Source: Kappaphycus alvarezii (Eukaryota > Rhodophyta > Florideophyceae > Gigartinales > Solieriaceae). Taken from it: a DNA stretch of 64,000 nt. The position numbers were made by a program, and so were the translations under genes. Positions 44,185 through 55,300 of the stretch are shown piece after piece. How positions within the stretch are numbered: position 1 is the stretch's first letter; each line of letters opens with the position of its first letter. The stretch spans positions 744,001 to 808,000 of the forward strand of contig NADL03000611.1 of assembly GCA_002205965.3 (NCBI GenBank), read 5' to 3'. The notes under the pieces are model-generated. The model saw nothing but the letters and a program-made list of their open reading frames with translations, made no database searches and was not told the DNA's origin.

Positions 44185-45061
44185 TGTGGTGTGATTTGAA
44201 TATTTGGGCGAGTGACGATAGTGTATATGGTGGGAGGGATTGAGGGAGGAAACGAGTGGGGTGCAAGGATTTTGGATGAGGCAGGTGGGGGACGACCGGT
44301 GGGTATGGAGAGGGGTGGGGTGTAGGTAGATTGATGGTAGAGGAATGTATACTACGAGGGGGGTTGCGTGTTCCGGAAAGTGTGCGCAGGGGACAGTTTT
44401 TACGGGCAAATTGAAATCATCTCGTGAACCAATCCAACAGTCATTTTTTCTTTTGTATTTCGTAATTTTTTTTTTGGATGAAAAGAATAAGATTTGCCCA
44501 AAGGGGATAAATCGTGGCACCCGTGTAATTTGGGCAGGATGAGGTATGAGGGGTAGAGTGGAGTATAATATTTTATTTTGGGTTGACAATTGCAAAAAAT
44601 TGGTAGAGTGGGGAGCTTGAGTGCTCTAGATGAGCATGTGGAGTATGACACTTGTAACTGTCAAGGTCGGGTAACGGATTCAATTGGTTGGTGCTGCTGG
44701 CACCAACATAAAAATTAACAAAAATAAATAGGTAAAATCGTCAACAAGCAAGCAAGTGTACGGCCACAGGTGTGGAAAACATACATTCCAAAAACGCACT
44801 TTTCCACCAATCAACTCTCGTTCCTTGTCATTCCCACACCCTTTGCCCTCTGCCACTCAAAATAAAAACCCATCCCCGTTTGTAATCTTTACCCAAAAGT
44901 CCTCTCTTCCCCCTCCCGCCCACCCTCTCCTTCCCCCTCGACATCTTGGTCCCTGCAACCATCCCCTTCGCCACCTTCCCCAACAGTACTGTACAGTATA
45001 TACCCAACCCCTTGTCCACCCAACTCCCCATTCCCCTCGCCACCATGACTCCTCCTCCACT

Positions 45062-45942
45062 ATGCAACTCCGTACTGTCCTTCCTCTCTCCATTCTCTAC
45101 ATTGCCACCACCTTCCTCCATCCCTTCTCTCTCTATATTCTCCTCCCACTCTACCCCTACCCCTCCCACTTTGCCCTTCTTCACAACCTTTCCATTTCCA
45201 CCTCCCTCTGGTTCTGGTCTCTCTTCGGCCTATACAAACCCCCTCCATCCACCCTCCTCACCCCACTTCCACTACTCCTCGGTTTCCTCTCCTCCCTTCG
45301 ATCCTACCTCTTCCTTCTCGCCCTCCACAACATTCCCCTCCCAACCCTCGCCTCCCTCCATCTCTCCCTCTCCTCCATTCTCTCACTCAACTACCATCCC
45401 TTCTCAACCCCAACAACCCCCCTAGCCATCCTTTTCATCTCCACCTCCCTACTCGCCTTATTCCACCACCCAATACCCCCGCATGCACCCCGTCCTCTCA
45501 TCCTCCTACTCCATTCCTCTACCACCCTTCTCATTCCCGCCCTCTCCAACCTCCGTTCCCGCCTCCACGGCTCCGAACTACAATCCCAACTCAACATCCG
45601 CACGTGGGCCACCTTTTGGTCCATACTCCCCGTCATTCTCCATTTCTTTCCTACTAGCCCCAAACCCGCCTCCCATCCTCGCAATCAACTAGACGATCTC
45701 ACAATCACCCTTTTCTTCTCCACCGGCCTCCTCGCCTTTTGGGCCTTTATACTATCCCGAGCCGCCGCCCAGCAATATCCCACCCTTTGGCAGTGCTTTG
45801 CGAAACCCTAGCCTGGCTTACCATATACTACATGGCCGGTGGTGTTACTACCGTTACCATCGCCTGGTTGCTCGTAGGCCTGCTTAACTATGTTGCCATG
45901 CTTCTCGGGGACACTTCAGCCCACCAGGAGCACATTGTATAA
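45062..45942 (+). CDS. Multi-pass membrane protein, unidentified
   Basis: From the ATG at 45062 the frame gives about 249 residues up to 45811. It holds several hydrophobic segments (LPLSILYIATTFLHPFSLYI, STLLTPLPLLLGFLSSLRSY, TPLAILFISTSLLALFH, RPLILLLHSSTTLLIPALS, TITLFFSTGLLAFWAFILSR). A further membrane-like segment, LAWLTIYYMAGGVTTVTIAW, followed by LLVGLLNYVAMLLGD, lies in the next frame up to 45942. The C-terminus is thus probably shifted by an indel near 45780-45800. The DNA from about 44800 to 45780 is strongly pyrimidine-rich, which favours Leu/Pro/Ser/Phe and hides stops. The mixed hydrophilic loops (SRLHGSELQSQLNIRTWATF) argue that it is a real gene. Likely an ER or Golgi membrane protein; the family is not recognised. 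Confidence 0.5.
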
Positions 45943-46496
45943 CGTCTTGTCCCGCTTCCACTTTGGCAACGAAAGGAGGACATGTCCCACGGACTGCTGT
46001 CGAGCCCTTTATCCAACCCATCCATAACGCATTATGCAGTTTGTCCGTGGTACGCGCGACTTTTCCATCTCGAGAATGCAACCAGTTGTTGTGACACTCG
46101 GCATGCCTTTTCCGCGGATCGTGCCACTCGAGCCGTACCACGCCTGCTACGAGCCGTATGTTTGGTCGCGCGCCGCTTGGCCTTTCCATGCTGGCCGGCC
46201 TCGTTACTGTGTCATAGATGCTCACCTCTCTACATGCACGTGCTGTGTCGACTGCTGCAATGCAAACGCGAAAGCTTTAAGTATTCCTTCTCATTCTAGC
46301 GTTAGATGATACACAGTCATACCCTTTGACCTCACTACATCCGTTCCAAACCGCTCTCTTCCGACACTCTGGCCCCCGATCCGCTCCCGTCCGCCCCCCG
46401 ATTTCAGTTCTCCCCTGAACATACAACTAATCGCAAGCCGCACCATTCATATCTATCGTTATCTGTTCCCTCCTACATCGATGTTGTGGCTGCTCC

Positions 46497-47530
46497 TTAT
46501 TCCTCCCGCGAGTTTACTAGTTCAATTTTTTCCTCTGCAAGAATGTCCTGCTTTGTTTCGCTCATTTTTGATGTTGGTCCCCTCTCACGAGCCTCCTTTT
46601 CTTTGTTTGCCTTTTCTAACTTGAGACTGGTGTACCAAAAGATACCTGTGAGCGTCAACAGGATTCCTACTGTCGATTTGAAGGTTAAAGGTCGGTTGAA
46701 GAGAATGTAATCCGATAGTAGAACAACCACAGTCTTGCTGTGCCCCAAGATATTGTAAGACAACGGACTCGACCTTCCAATCACCAAAAAGATGGATATA
46801 TTCACCAAAATCCAAAGAAACCGGTTGTGCCAATCACAGACATGTTCTTTGGGGTGAAGTTGTAATACCAAATCGATTCCAAATTGTCAAATGACCAATC
46901 CTCCAAGGCGGGGATCAGAGGCATGAGGAACAAGGCGGCGAGTGGGGCCACGTAGGTTTGCAATTGAAGGGCATTGCAATCAAGAGAGCGCTGCAGAGTA
47001 CCGGACCAGATCTGATAAAACGATGTGACAACAACCCCGGCCACTGCATAGATCGTGCCGATAAGATTTAGACGAACGTCCGTAACAGTAGTAATAATAA
47101 CCCCCAAACATACGGGAACGAGAGAGATCTTGAGTGTTGTTTCGAGATACTTTTGATACAGAAGAGCTTCGATGATCACAACAGTGGGAGTGGTCATGAC
47201 CTTCATGACCTGATAAAAGCCGACACTATTATGTTGCAAACTAAGATTGGTCAAGGTGATAAAGCCCATGGTCCCCGCGGCGAGCTTTGCTACATCACGA
47301 ACGGGGAGGCGCTTGATTTCAAAGATGCCGAGTCGTGCCGTAATGAGAAGAAGAAGAAATGTGGAGATGAGGTGAAAGCAAGTGAGAGTGGCAGCAAACT
47401 TGAAACTATAAATATCCATGGCGACTTTGTTCATAATGACGAGAAGAGTGGAGGAGAAAAAGTTGAGAAGCATGCAACTGACAGTGCGGAGGTCGACATT
47501 GGAGAGGTTGTTTCTGAAATTGGAAATCAT
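46497..47530 (-). CDS. SLC35E3: SLC35E3-like nucleotide-sugar/triose-phosphate-type transporter
   Basis: A drug/metabolite-transporter superfamily protein read from the ATG at 47530. N-terminal helix SCMLLNFFSSTLLVIMNKVA; the family signature FITLTNLSLQHNSVGFYQVM, then KVMTTPTVVIIEALLYQK; then LVPVCLGVIITTVTDVRLNL, VVVTSFYQIWSGTLQ and a final TM block (NILGHSKTVVVLLSDYILF). The wording NLSLQ.N..G.YQ..K.MTTP and GV...T..D fits SLC35E3 and plant relatives that carry nucleotide sugars across Golgi or ER membranes. Substrate not predictable. The charged tail (LEKANKEKEARERGPTSKMS) faces the cytosol. At about 46812 the frame breaks at GGATTTTGG: one more T would continue it as GFLVNISIF. This could be an assembly error, because the rest is pristine. 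The total would be about 340 residues, normal for the family. Confidence 0.85.
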
Positions 47531-49296
47531 GGCGAGAGGATTAAAGGAATGAGAGGGGTATGCGGATGCGGAGACGGAAGAGGGGTGGGGGAGGGGGTGG
47601 GTTCTATGGAAGAAGAGGAAGGGGGGATGGAAGTGGAAGCGGGGGTGGGGACAGGGGTGGCGAGGGATCAGAAGGGGTTGTCATGATGTAATGACAGCAA
47701 GAGTGGAGGGTTGTGATTCAAGAGTGTGGTCAAGGGGTATTTGTGCGAGAGATGATAAAGTGATTCAGAGGGTGACAGGAACGGTAGATTATGGGCCGCG
47801 GTTGGAATTGAATTACGTCAAGAAAACTGGTAATGTTTGAACGGTAGATGCAAGAAGTGAGGGCGTTCGAGGTACGGGGACTGTGTCGGGCGTTTCGTCA
47901 AAAAGCGGACAGTGTGTGTGGGGTGGGCTGGAGGAATGGAATGAGGAGGTAGGCAGTTGGGATGGCGGTATTGATGCTGGGTCTCGTTGAATAACCGACA
48001 GGAAAAGTTCGGGAGGGGGAGGGGGCAGGAAAGCGATTTTCAACTTTGTTGCAAATGGGAATGGTGAATAATAGGAATAAACAACCTTTCCGTGCCAAGG
48101 GGTAAATTTGTCGCAGCTGATTTGAAATCACAAATCACAATTCCAAACTCCGCTTTCCTCATGTCCGCCTCCCCGCTCATGACTTTTGAAGTTCAGCTTC
48201 TTACTGTACTATACTGCAGCGTGAAGTACAGTACTATGCCACGTTGTCCAGTACAGTGCAATATGTAGATCATACCTCTCGAGGCCACACCGTACGCTAC
48301 TTTGTACAGTACTGCACGGTACTTTACTGTACTGTGTCTACGTGTACCGCAGTGCCTTCTCCATGCTCAATGACTGCCCTTAAATGTCTACAGTATCCTT
48401 GCTGTACACTCAACACATTGAATGCCCAAGTATAATCCTCTTTTGGGCTTAAATAATCAAACTGATTTCTGTATCTCAATATTAAAGAACAAATTTAACT
48501 ATTTTCGATTACATTTCCATCTCTTCTTGCTAGGGTTTTCGTCGAGAGGCAGTTGACAGCAATACAACACTGTTGTTTAAATTGAATACAGAAATTGTAC
48601 AGTACTGTGCAGTGGTTAATTTACAGCTGATGGCTGATACAAGTGTGACTGTTGTATTACGTGTGAATTATGGATGACCTGAAACTATCAAGACTGAGCC
48701 CCTCTTTACAGATACACTGCCCGGTGAAAGTAAACAACACCCTACAACTTTTTCATATCACCAGATGCGGCCATTAAAATTAAAAACAAATCTAATATTT
48801 GAAATCAGGGGTACTAAAAACTTGGAAACAAAGTTTTTTATTTATTCTCAAATCAAAACAGCCAAAAAACTGGCTTTTGACTCGTTAGGATCACCTTCTG
48901 AGACGTCATCAAAGGTCATAGAGAAATACGCGGCAGCTGTTGCATCGCGCAGCGCATGCTCTACGGGAGGATGAAGACACGCTTATACCAGAAACTAAGC
49001 TACGCTATTTGGTCCACAAGCGCGGCGTCAGTAATATGTCGTGCCCCGCAACACGCAGAAGTTAGTCACCCTATTCAAAATTAATTTTGTAGCGACTTCA
49101 CAGTGTTGCACATACATATTACAGTGATAAAAACAGAAACAGCCAAATCAAATATCACCGAGGTCAATCAACCCTTCCTGAAAGTATACGACAGGATAAA
49201 AATATCTTCCACCAAGTGAAAAATATAGAATATATAAGCGCAAACCAGGCTCTGCTTCTCTCCCCTTTAGCACGAGAAGTCGACTAGCATTCAAAA
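47531..49296. other. Upstream region of the transporter and right edge of the gene island
   Basis: Contains further GTAC palindromes at about 48205-48260, 48303-48340 (GTACAGTACTGCACGGTAC) and 48596-48610. Plus-strand frames at 47153-47686 are the reverse face of the transporter. A 69-codon frame at 48765-48974 has normal composition but no motif. No gene supported. Confidence 0.4.
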
Positions 49297-50308
49297 ATGC
49301 CAGGAAGTACACCGCTTTCCGAGTTGGAGCGCGGAAAATCCTCGCCTTCAAAACAAAGGTCTCATTCTTTCAGAAATTCTCATTAAGGTGAATAGGAACG
49401 AAGATGCAGTCAAAAGATCCCTAGAATCACTGCAGATTTATGGAAATGCCAGAAGATCTGGCAGACCTCGAAATGTTTCCAAGCAACAAAAAGGAGACTG
49501 GCTCGGACGGCGGGAGCGCGGACAAATCAGCAAGGCTGATTAGTGACAAATTCACCTTAGACCTCTTGGTATAGAGAAACCGACACTATCTTAATAGAAA
49601 CGCTAATATGCGCTTCAAAAAAATACATAGCGCCCCGCCTCTCACTGAAGCGAAAAGAGGTGCTGAAGTGGCTTGAGCAAAGGAACATGTCACATGGGAC
49701 ATTAAGAAAATGTCCCGTGTGGTCTTTTTGATGAAATAGGTTCACTTTATATGGTCTAGGTGGAATACACAGTTATCGGTATGATTAAAAGCGGGATTTT
49801 GAGCTTTTTTCTCGATAGTAGCAAAAAAGTGTGAGGGGTTTTTCTATTGATTTTATTTTGTATTTACAAGTTTTGACAGGACCGAGAACATTGAGTAGTT
49901 ACGTGAAGTTAATGGAAGATATTTGCTTCCAACAGCTTACTATGTTATTTCAACAACCTAATTATTCTAGCAAGATAACGCCCCTATTCATGTGATCTAG
50001 AAATCAATGGAATGGTGTAAGGCGGTAGGGATATGTTTGAAGAAGTACCCGGGCGGCTCGCCTGATCGTAACCCTATTGAAAACCTTTGGAGCGTCTAAG
50101 TGAGGAAGGGTAACGCCAAAAGGCTTCAGTTCTTTACTGTTGCTGACCTTAAGGATTGCACTTTGGGTTGTTGGTAAATTTAATATAGGGTTTACGCAAG
50201 TGGATTTATGCAATTTTTGTGACAATTGTTTCATTAATATTAGTGTTGGAAAATCTATACATAAATCAAAATTTGGTATACATGCTTTTTAAATATGGCC
50301 AACTTCTG
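49297..50308 (+). mobile_element. Second Tc1/mariner-like element, decayed
   Basis: The start at 49297, MPGSTPLSELERGK, matches the ELSEFERGKI opening of Tc1 transposases, and RRSGRPRNVSKQQKG follows as the GRPR hinge. A segment near 49950 (FQQPNYSSKITPLF) stands for QQDNAPIH. Near 50040-50100 a stretch of the form SPDRNPIENLW gives the third catalytic block, SPDLNPIENLWG. Frame changes and stops occur throughout, one right after GGAAAA at the start. The right end near 50308 reads, on the other strand, CAGAAGTTGGCCATATTTAA, similar to the TIR of the element at 17.1 kb. A matching left end was not found. Confidence 0.65.
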
Positions 50309-50391
50309 AATATTAGAATAGATCCTCGCACTCAACCCTCAGCTTGCACATGACCAGCGGGCGACTACACGGTTCGTAATGCAGTCGCTCG

Positions 50392-51385
50392 ATGCGGGAG
50401 TCTCAAGTAGTCCTCACTGCTATCTCACGACAGCGCAGCAACTGTCTTCATTCCTTTGGCTCCCATTCATCTGTTCCATCGCTCGTAGAGGAGCGTTATT
50501 TGTGTGGGCGCAATGAACACAGGGGCTGTTTACAGTGTTCGAACCGAATATCAACGTCCTGTTTTACCTTCAACTTTAATGGTCTATCTGACGCTTGTTA
50601 CCTATCATTCTTCCGTTCCAAGAAAGTTGACGGAGTTCGGATGATTCAAGTAATTACCTAGAACGAAGAACAAACTTGGAGAAAAAGGTACGCAACCAGT
50701 CCTTTCATTGCTACTTGAGTCCTGAGGCGCCTTACTACTCCTGCCAAGTGGAGAGAAATGGAAATGCTATTTCTCCGCCATACATCACGCCTCTCATAAA
50801 TACTCTACGAAGCACTGGGGGTGCTCATGGAGGTCTGAGGGCGTTTGATCACGGGAAATATGTCTACAAATTTCTTTAGCTCTCGAATTGGGGATTTTGC
50901 GGCGTCGATTAAGGATAAATGTTGAGTTTTGGAAACTCTTTTGGATTTGTTGATGGAACAGTGATAGGAATTGCTCGTCCAACTCATAACACAGTACAGA
51001 ATGTGGCTTATATCGGGCACAAAAGGAAGAATGTTTTGAAATAGTAAGCAGTCATCACAACTGATAGGTTACGTTTTATTGTGCCTTCCTGGAAACAAAT
51101 TTCTAAAGATCTGCTCTAAGCGATGCACAGAAAGCATTCAATAAAAGGATGTCAAAAGGAAGGGTGACAGTTGAATAGTACTTCAAAAATGCGAAGCTTT
51201 ACTGGTCAATTGTTGACTACAAACGAAGGATGCGAACCGGAAAGTCTCCAATCGCGTTAATGTATAATTATGCGTTGCTGCTGACCAATAAGCGTAATTA
51301 CCTAAATCCAAACATAATCGAGCCGTATTTTAAGTGTTCAACGCCTTCGTTAGAGGAATACGTTAGCCAAAAAGAAAATTAAATG
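50392..51385 (+). pseudogene. Second PIF/Harbinger-like (DDE_Tnp_4) transposase remnant
   Basis: The core FGFVDGTVIGIARPTHNTVQ, then NVAYIGHKRKNVLK (about 50940-51045), is the GFVDGT...RP...Q...Y.GHKR signature of a Harbinger-type transposase branch common in fungi and protists. Downstream, LYWSIVDYKRRMRTGKSPIA, then NYLNPNIIEPYFKC and SLEEYV (about 51195-51365), fit its C-terminal end. It lies in shifting frames with stops and is a dead fragment. It differs clearly from the 32.8 kb transposase, so it is a separate lineage. No TIRs seen. Confidence 0.65.
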
Positions 51386-51659
51386 CGTTTTACTTTTTAA
51401 ATTCCGAGAAGCCGAGAAGCATGGCAAAACTCAGCAGGGATCCGTGGCGGAGCTCTGGTGAGTATTTATGGGCTAAGAATCCAAAGCGGGAGTCCGGTTG
51501 GGACTCCTCCGCTCGGGGGGCTCGAACGAATTTTAGTTGAAGATAACTACTCTTGCTGGGCAGATTTACTTTCAAACGCGTAGAAGTACACTCTATGGAC
51601 TGCTCGAAAGCGCCGATCATAAGCTTGTACTTTTCAAGGTCAAGCTAGTTTTGAAGTTC

Positions 51660-52414
51660 ACGCTATTCGCGACGCATGGTGCGTTTCTCTTCCTGTTTGC
51701 GCTCGAAGTTGAATCGCTCGAGTTCAAATTCCAGGCGGTCCTTTTATAGCTGAATGCGCGCCATGTACACTTCTTTTAGTGTCGTTTATAGCTGTCGAAG
51801 CTCACTCTCTGCGCTAATTTCCAATTTCGTGTTCGCAGTACGGCGCTCCTTACTTGCGTTCTCTTCCGTGTTGCTGTCGTCGCCTTCAGAGGGGGTGATG
51901 TTTGCTTCCGAAATGGGGAACCAGTAACTAAATCTCTTCTAATGCGCTCCTTTTCTTGCACACGCTTCGCTTCTGCTTTCTTCAACACAATCTTCTCCTT
52001 CTTCATGTCGTTGCGCGCTTCAGCCATCAAACTCAGAAGCTCCTCCATTTCCCTAATCTCCCTCCAAAGCTCCGACTGACCTATATCGGCTGCATCGGGT
52101 TTATCAGCGGCACTCTTGTGTCTTTTGGTAACGGTTTTGTATGCCTTTTGCTGTCACGGCTTGAGAAAATTTCTTTTCCTGGTTGGCATTCTCGGCGGCT
52201 TCCCCAAAGTGCTTCGTAATTTATTCAATCCCTGCGAGGTGTGCCTTGGCTGCCGCTACTTCGCGCACAATAGTTAAGTCGTCTGCTTTCTTGGACTTCG
52301 GCCGGCGACCAGCCTTCTTCGGAGTTGAATTTGGTGCGGGCGGTCTTGCTGCGAGGTCTTGGCGGGGACAGAGATGGGGTTAGAGGATCTATGGGAAGGG
52401 AAAGGGGGATTCAT
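51660..52414 (-). pseudogene. SANT/Myb-like plus coiled-coil protein family, copy 3
   Basis: From the ATG at 52414 (MNPPFPSHRSSNPISVPAKT) a Pro/Ser leader runs into GRRPKSKKADDLTIVREVAA and AAKAHLAG, the same block as RFTKDDDIIIAWEVAAAKAH of copy 2. It is followed by AVTAKGIQNRYQKTQ. A coiled coil starts MEELLSLMAEARNDMKKEKI (52048), and near 51700 DRLEFELERFNFERKQEEK parallels EERLKLERERFE of copy 2. Frame changes and a stop after the first block show it is broken or contains unrecognised introns. The orientation is opposite to copies 1 and 2. No TIRs were found around it. Confidence 0.55.
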
Positions 52415-53000
52415 GGGGGTAGATGAAGGTAAATCCACTATTGCAGAAAGGAATGGTAGGAGTGTCATCTTCAGAATGGAAAAGTACCGCAAAGAGAATT
52501 TCCTGCGAGTAGTAGTACACGTTGCACAACTGTCTCATCTGTAATTGCAGAAACAATTTCATTATTGGGTCACATTTCTATACAGTATATTTGCCACAGT
52601 ATATTGCAGAAGTTCACAACGTGTAAAAAATATGATCATATCCTAGTCACATATATTTCAGAAATATTTTGCGTAAACTCTTTAATTATGCACTATTTAA
52701 ATTCCTACGAGACAACCATTTTGTCTTTGCTACTATTTTAGCCGACGTATTCCATGTTTTCTTGTTCCAGTCATCTATCCACACTAGGACATAAATTTAG
52801 TGTTTTACAGAGTAATGTATTCGAAAACACCCGCTAGGAGCTCAGTCAGTAGATGAATAGGAGCGCTAGAGATAGAACTGTAGCACCAACTTCCTGAAAA
52901 GGCATCGCCACTTTGGGCAACGAAGTAAAAAAGTATCAACAAATTTATTTAAATCCTCTCAATATTTCTACACTAGAGAAAACGCTTAGCTTTTTTATGG
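52415..53000. other. A/T-rich spacer
   Basis: No open frame, repeat end or motif was recognised. GCAGAA-type short repeats near 52540-52610 (TATTGCAGAAGTTCAC, GTAATTGCAGAAAC) are too few to call. Confidence 0.3.
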
Positions 53001-55300
53001 CTCCTCGCTTACGCCTCCAGCCTATTTTTGATCCCTTCGTTTTTCGCGACATGAACATGTTGAATCCTTATGTGACGATTCGGTAACTATTCCCTTTTGA
53101 ACATCCCCAATGTGATCAAGATATTGTCTCGGTGTGTGAAGGGTCAAAAACGAATGCAATGAGGGACCTACAGACGTGAGTCTCACACATAGAGAGAGGT
53201 GCTATATGCGAAAGTGAATTTAGTCGTAGATGTGGGATTCTATATGTAATGAAGAGACGCTTTCTGCCGCTACATCGGGAAGCGCTTCTTAGGCAGTCAG
53301 ATAATGTAATATGTGGGGTCCCTAACACGTTGAGTAATCGTATGCATGCCTTGAGATTAATATGCTATATGAGATGATTGTGGTGCAGAAAGAATGCACT
53401 TTGGTGGTCCCACTGAAAGTATCGCAATGATTGAATGCATACACGAGGATCCATCAAGATTATATGTATTCAGTCGAGAGACCCCATTATGATGTAATTT
53501 CCTGGTGGGTGAGAGACAATTAAAAGCCGAGAGATGGATGATTGCGAGTAGCTCCGGAACCCTAGCATTGTTACCGACTGATTATTCCCATTGTCCTGTT
53601 GCCCTGCGGATTTTTCAGTATTGTTCTATGAGTTTGTGCAGGGCACGCGCGAGTGGTGCGGTGGTGATGGCAATTTCAGGGCACGTCGAATATGTGAGAT
53701 AATGGCATGTAGGTATCGAATGGGCTCTTACCGGGGATGCATTTTGGGTTTGACTTGGCGGGTGAATAGGATAGATCCGAGCTGACTGAATGCGAGGATC
53801 GCCATTGTGCGTGGTGGGCGTCCATACCATGCAGTAAAGGGGCGATATTGGATAGCACGGTGCTCCGAGGTGTTGTAGTTAAACACTGCGCTCATGACTG
53901 CGGCTCCCAAAAATATTTCGTCCAATTGGCCGTGCACTAGCGATGCTAGCACATCGTGTATAAGTGCCTGGTTCACATGTTCAACGAGTACGTTTTCCTT
54001 TGAGGTGTAAGGAACGGTCGGTGATAGTGTCCACCTCTTCGTGTGATACTTTCTGATTTGCCTTTGGACGTGTACCCTATGGCGGTGCATCACTGGAACA
54101 AGGTCTTGTAGTACCCACATTGGCGCTTTGATTGCTCCATTTGACGGAGAATGGATTAGAGGGCCCCTGCACGTGAGCAGAGTAAGTCGACATGTAAATA
54201 GCGTGTGGCTGTATCGAGGAATGTGATGGCGTATTTGTGGTTGGTTGCGCGAGTAGATAGGGTGATGAGGATGGAAATATCGAAATAAATCTTTTTTTAC
54301 AGGTTCATTATTGTGTGCAGCTATGTGGTCTGGAGCTCTCTTGATTTTTCCAGTATGGCATCCGGGGAAAGGGGTGGTTAGTGGCGAGGCCGCCAGTGTG
54401 TTGCAGAGATTTGGAGGCATTTTTTCGATACCACTCGTTACATTTTGAGTGAGAGCGCATGAACGAGCTTAAGGTGGCACTAGTTGAACTCTAGTGCCAA
54501 TGTTTATGGTTTAAAGCGCGTCCCCACGGGCGACGTGTGTACTAATGAGTGGTGTGGTGTTCGCGGATGAAGAGGCGGTGGGGAGATTATCGTGTTACTT
54601 GGTGCCTTGCTTGTCCTTTCAATGGGTTTCCAAGTCGAAATTCCATGCATCTTCTCCATGGTCTTGAGCTGTGGTTTACCTGGTCGTTTGTTTGCGGTAC
54701 GAGCGCCGTGATCAATCTTTGGTGCTTTCAATTTAGCTCGGCTTTTGGTCCGAGGCTTTGATCTAGATAGTAAGTGTTGTTGCGGTGTGTGGCAGTTGCA
54801 GCTGGCGAAATGTCTTTATTTTGGCCTTCTGTAATGTTTTGATCGGGTTAGAATGTAACTTTGCCGTACTGAGGTGCCATGTCGTGCACAGAGATAAGTT
54901 TGGTATTGATTACGGATCATAAACTTCATCCTTGATAGTAACTGACTTAGGCGTGGTCGGCAGCGAGGAATGCCCCCCATGAGCAATCAGGTGATGTATT
55001 CCGTCAGCGTTGCGGGCCGTGACTCGCTTCAGGTTGCTTTGGATTGTGATGTAGGAAGGTTTGAGGGTAAAGCTCTTAACTGATAGGGCATGAAGTGTTT
55101 CATAATATTCCTGGTTGGATCGATTTCGTGATGATGTCTTGCGTAAACCGTAATGGGCTATGAGCATAGGCGAAGGTGGCGTATTTGAGGTTCCCACAGG
55201 TGTTACGCAAGTGTGCGCGGCATTTTAAAAAAGAGGGGGTGATAAAGGCGTGGATTGTGCACCAGGGTCCCCGCCATCCTTCTGGTACCGGATCGCTGTT
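53000..55300 (-). mobile_element. Copia retrotransposon fossil (integrase and RT part)
   Basis: On the minus strand, 53728-54420 carries a Copia integrase: a Cys/His-type start (CHTGKIKRAPDHIAAHNNE), a core, then NVLVEHVNQALIHDVLASLV, FLGAAVMSAVFNYNTSEH and FTAWYGRPP, equal to the N-end, aERxNrtL, fWgeA...NR.p and yelw.g.kP blocks. RT remnants follow towards 53.0 kb. Gag/protease-like pieces may extend right to about 55.3 kb. LTRs were not identified. The element is broken in many places and old; the integrase is the best-kept part. Confidence 0.65.

Noticed and set aside
44946-45425. 159-codon Ser/Pro/Thr-rich frame
   Set aside because: It lies in the same pyrimidine-rich tract as the membrane protein and has only low-complexity composition.
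47153-47686. 177-codon plus-strand frame
   Set aside because: It is the reverse face of the SLC35E3-like transporter and its upstream region.
41325-48610. GTAC motifs as SBP-type copper-response sites
   Set aside because: SBP-domain factors belong to the green lineage, and the repeats look like a palindromic microsatellite; no evidence for such binding here.
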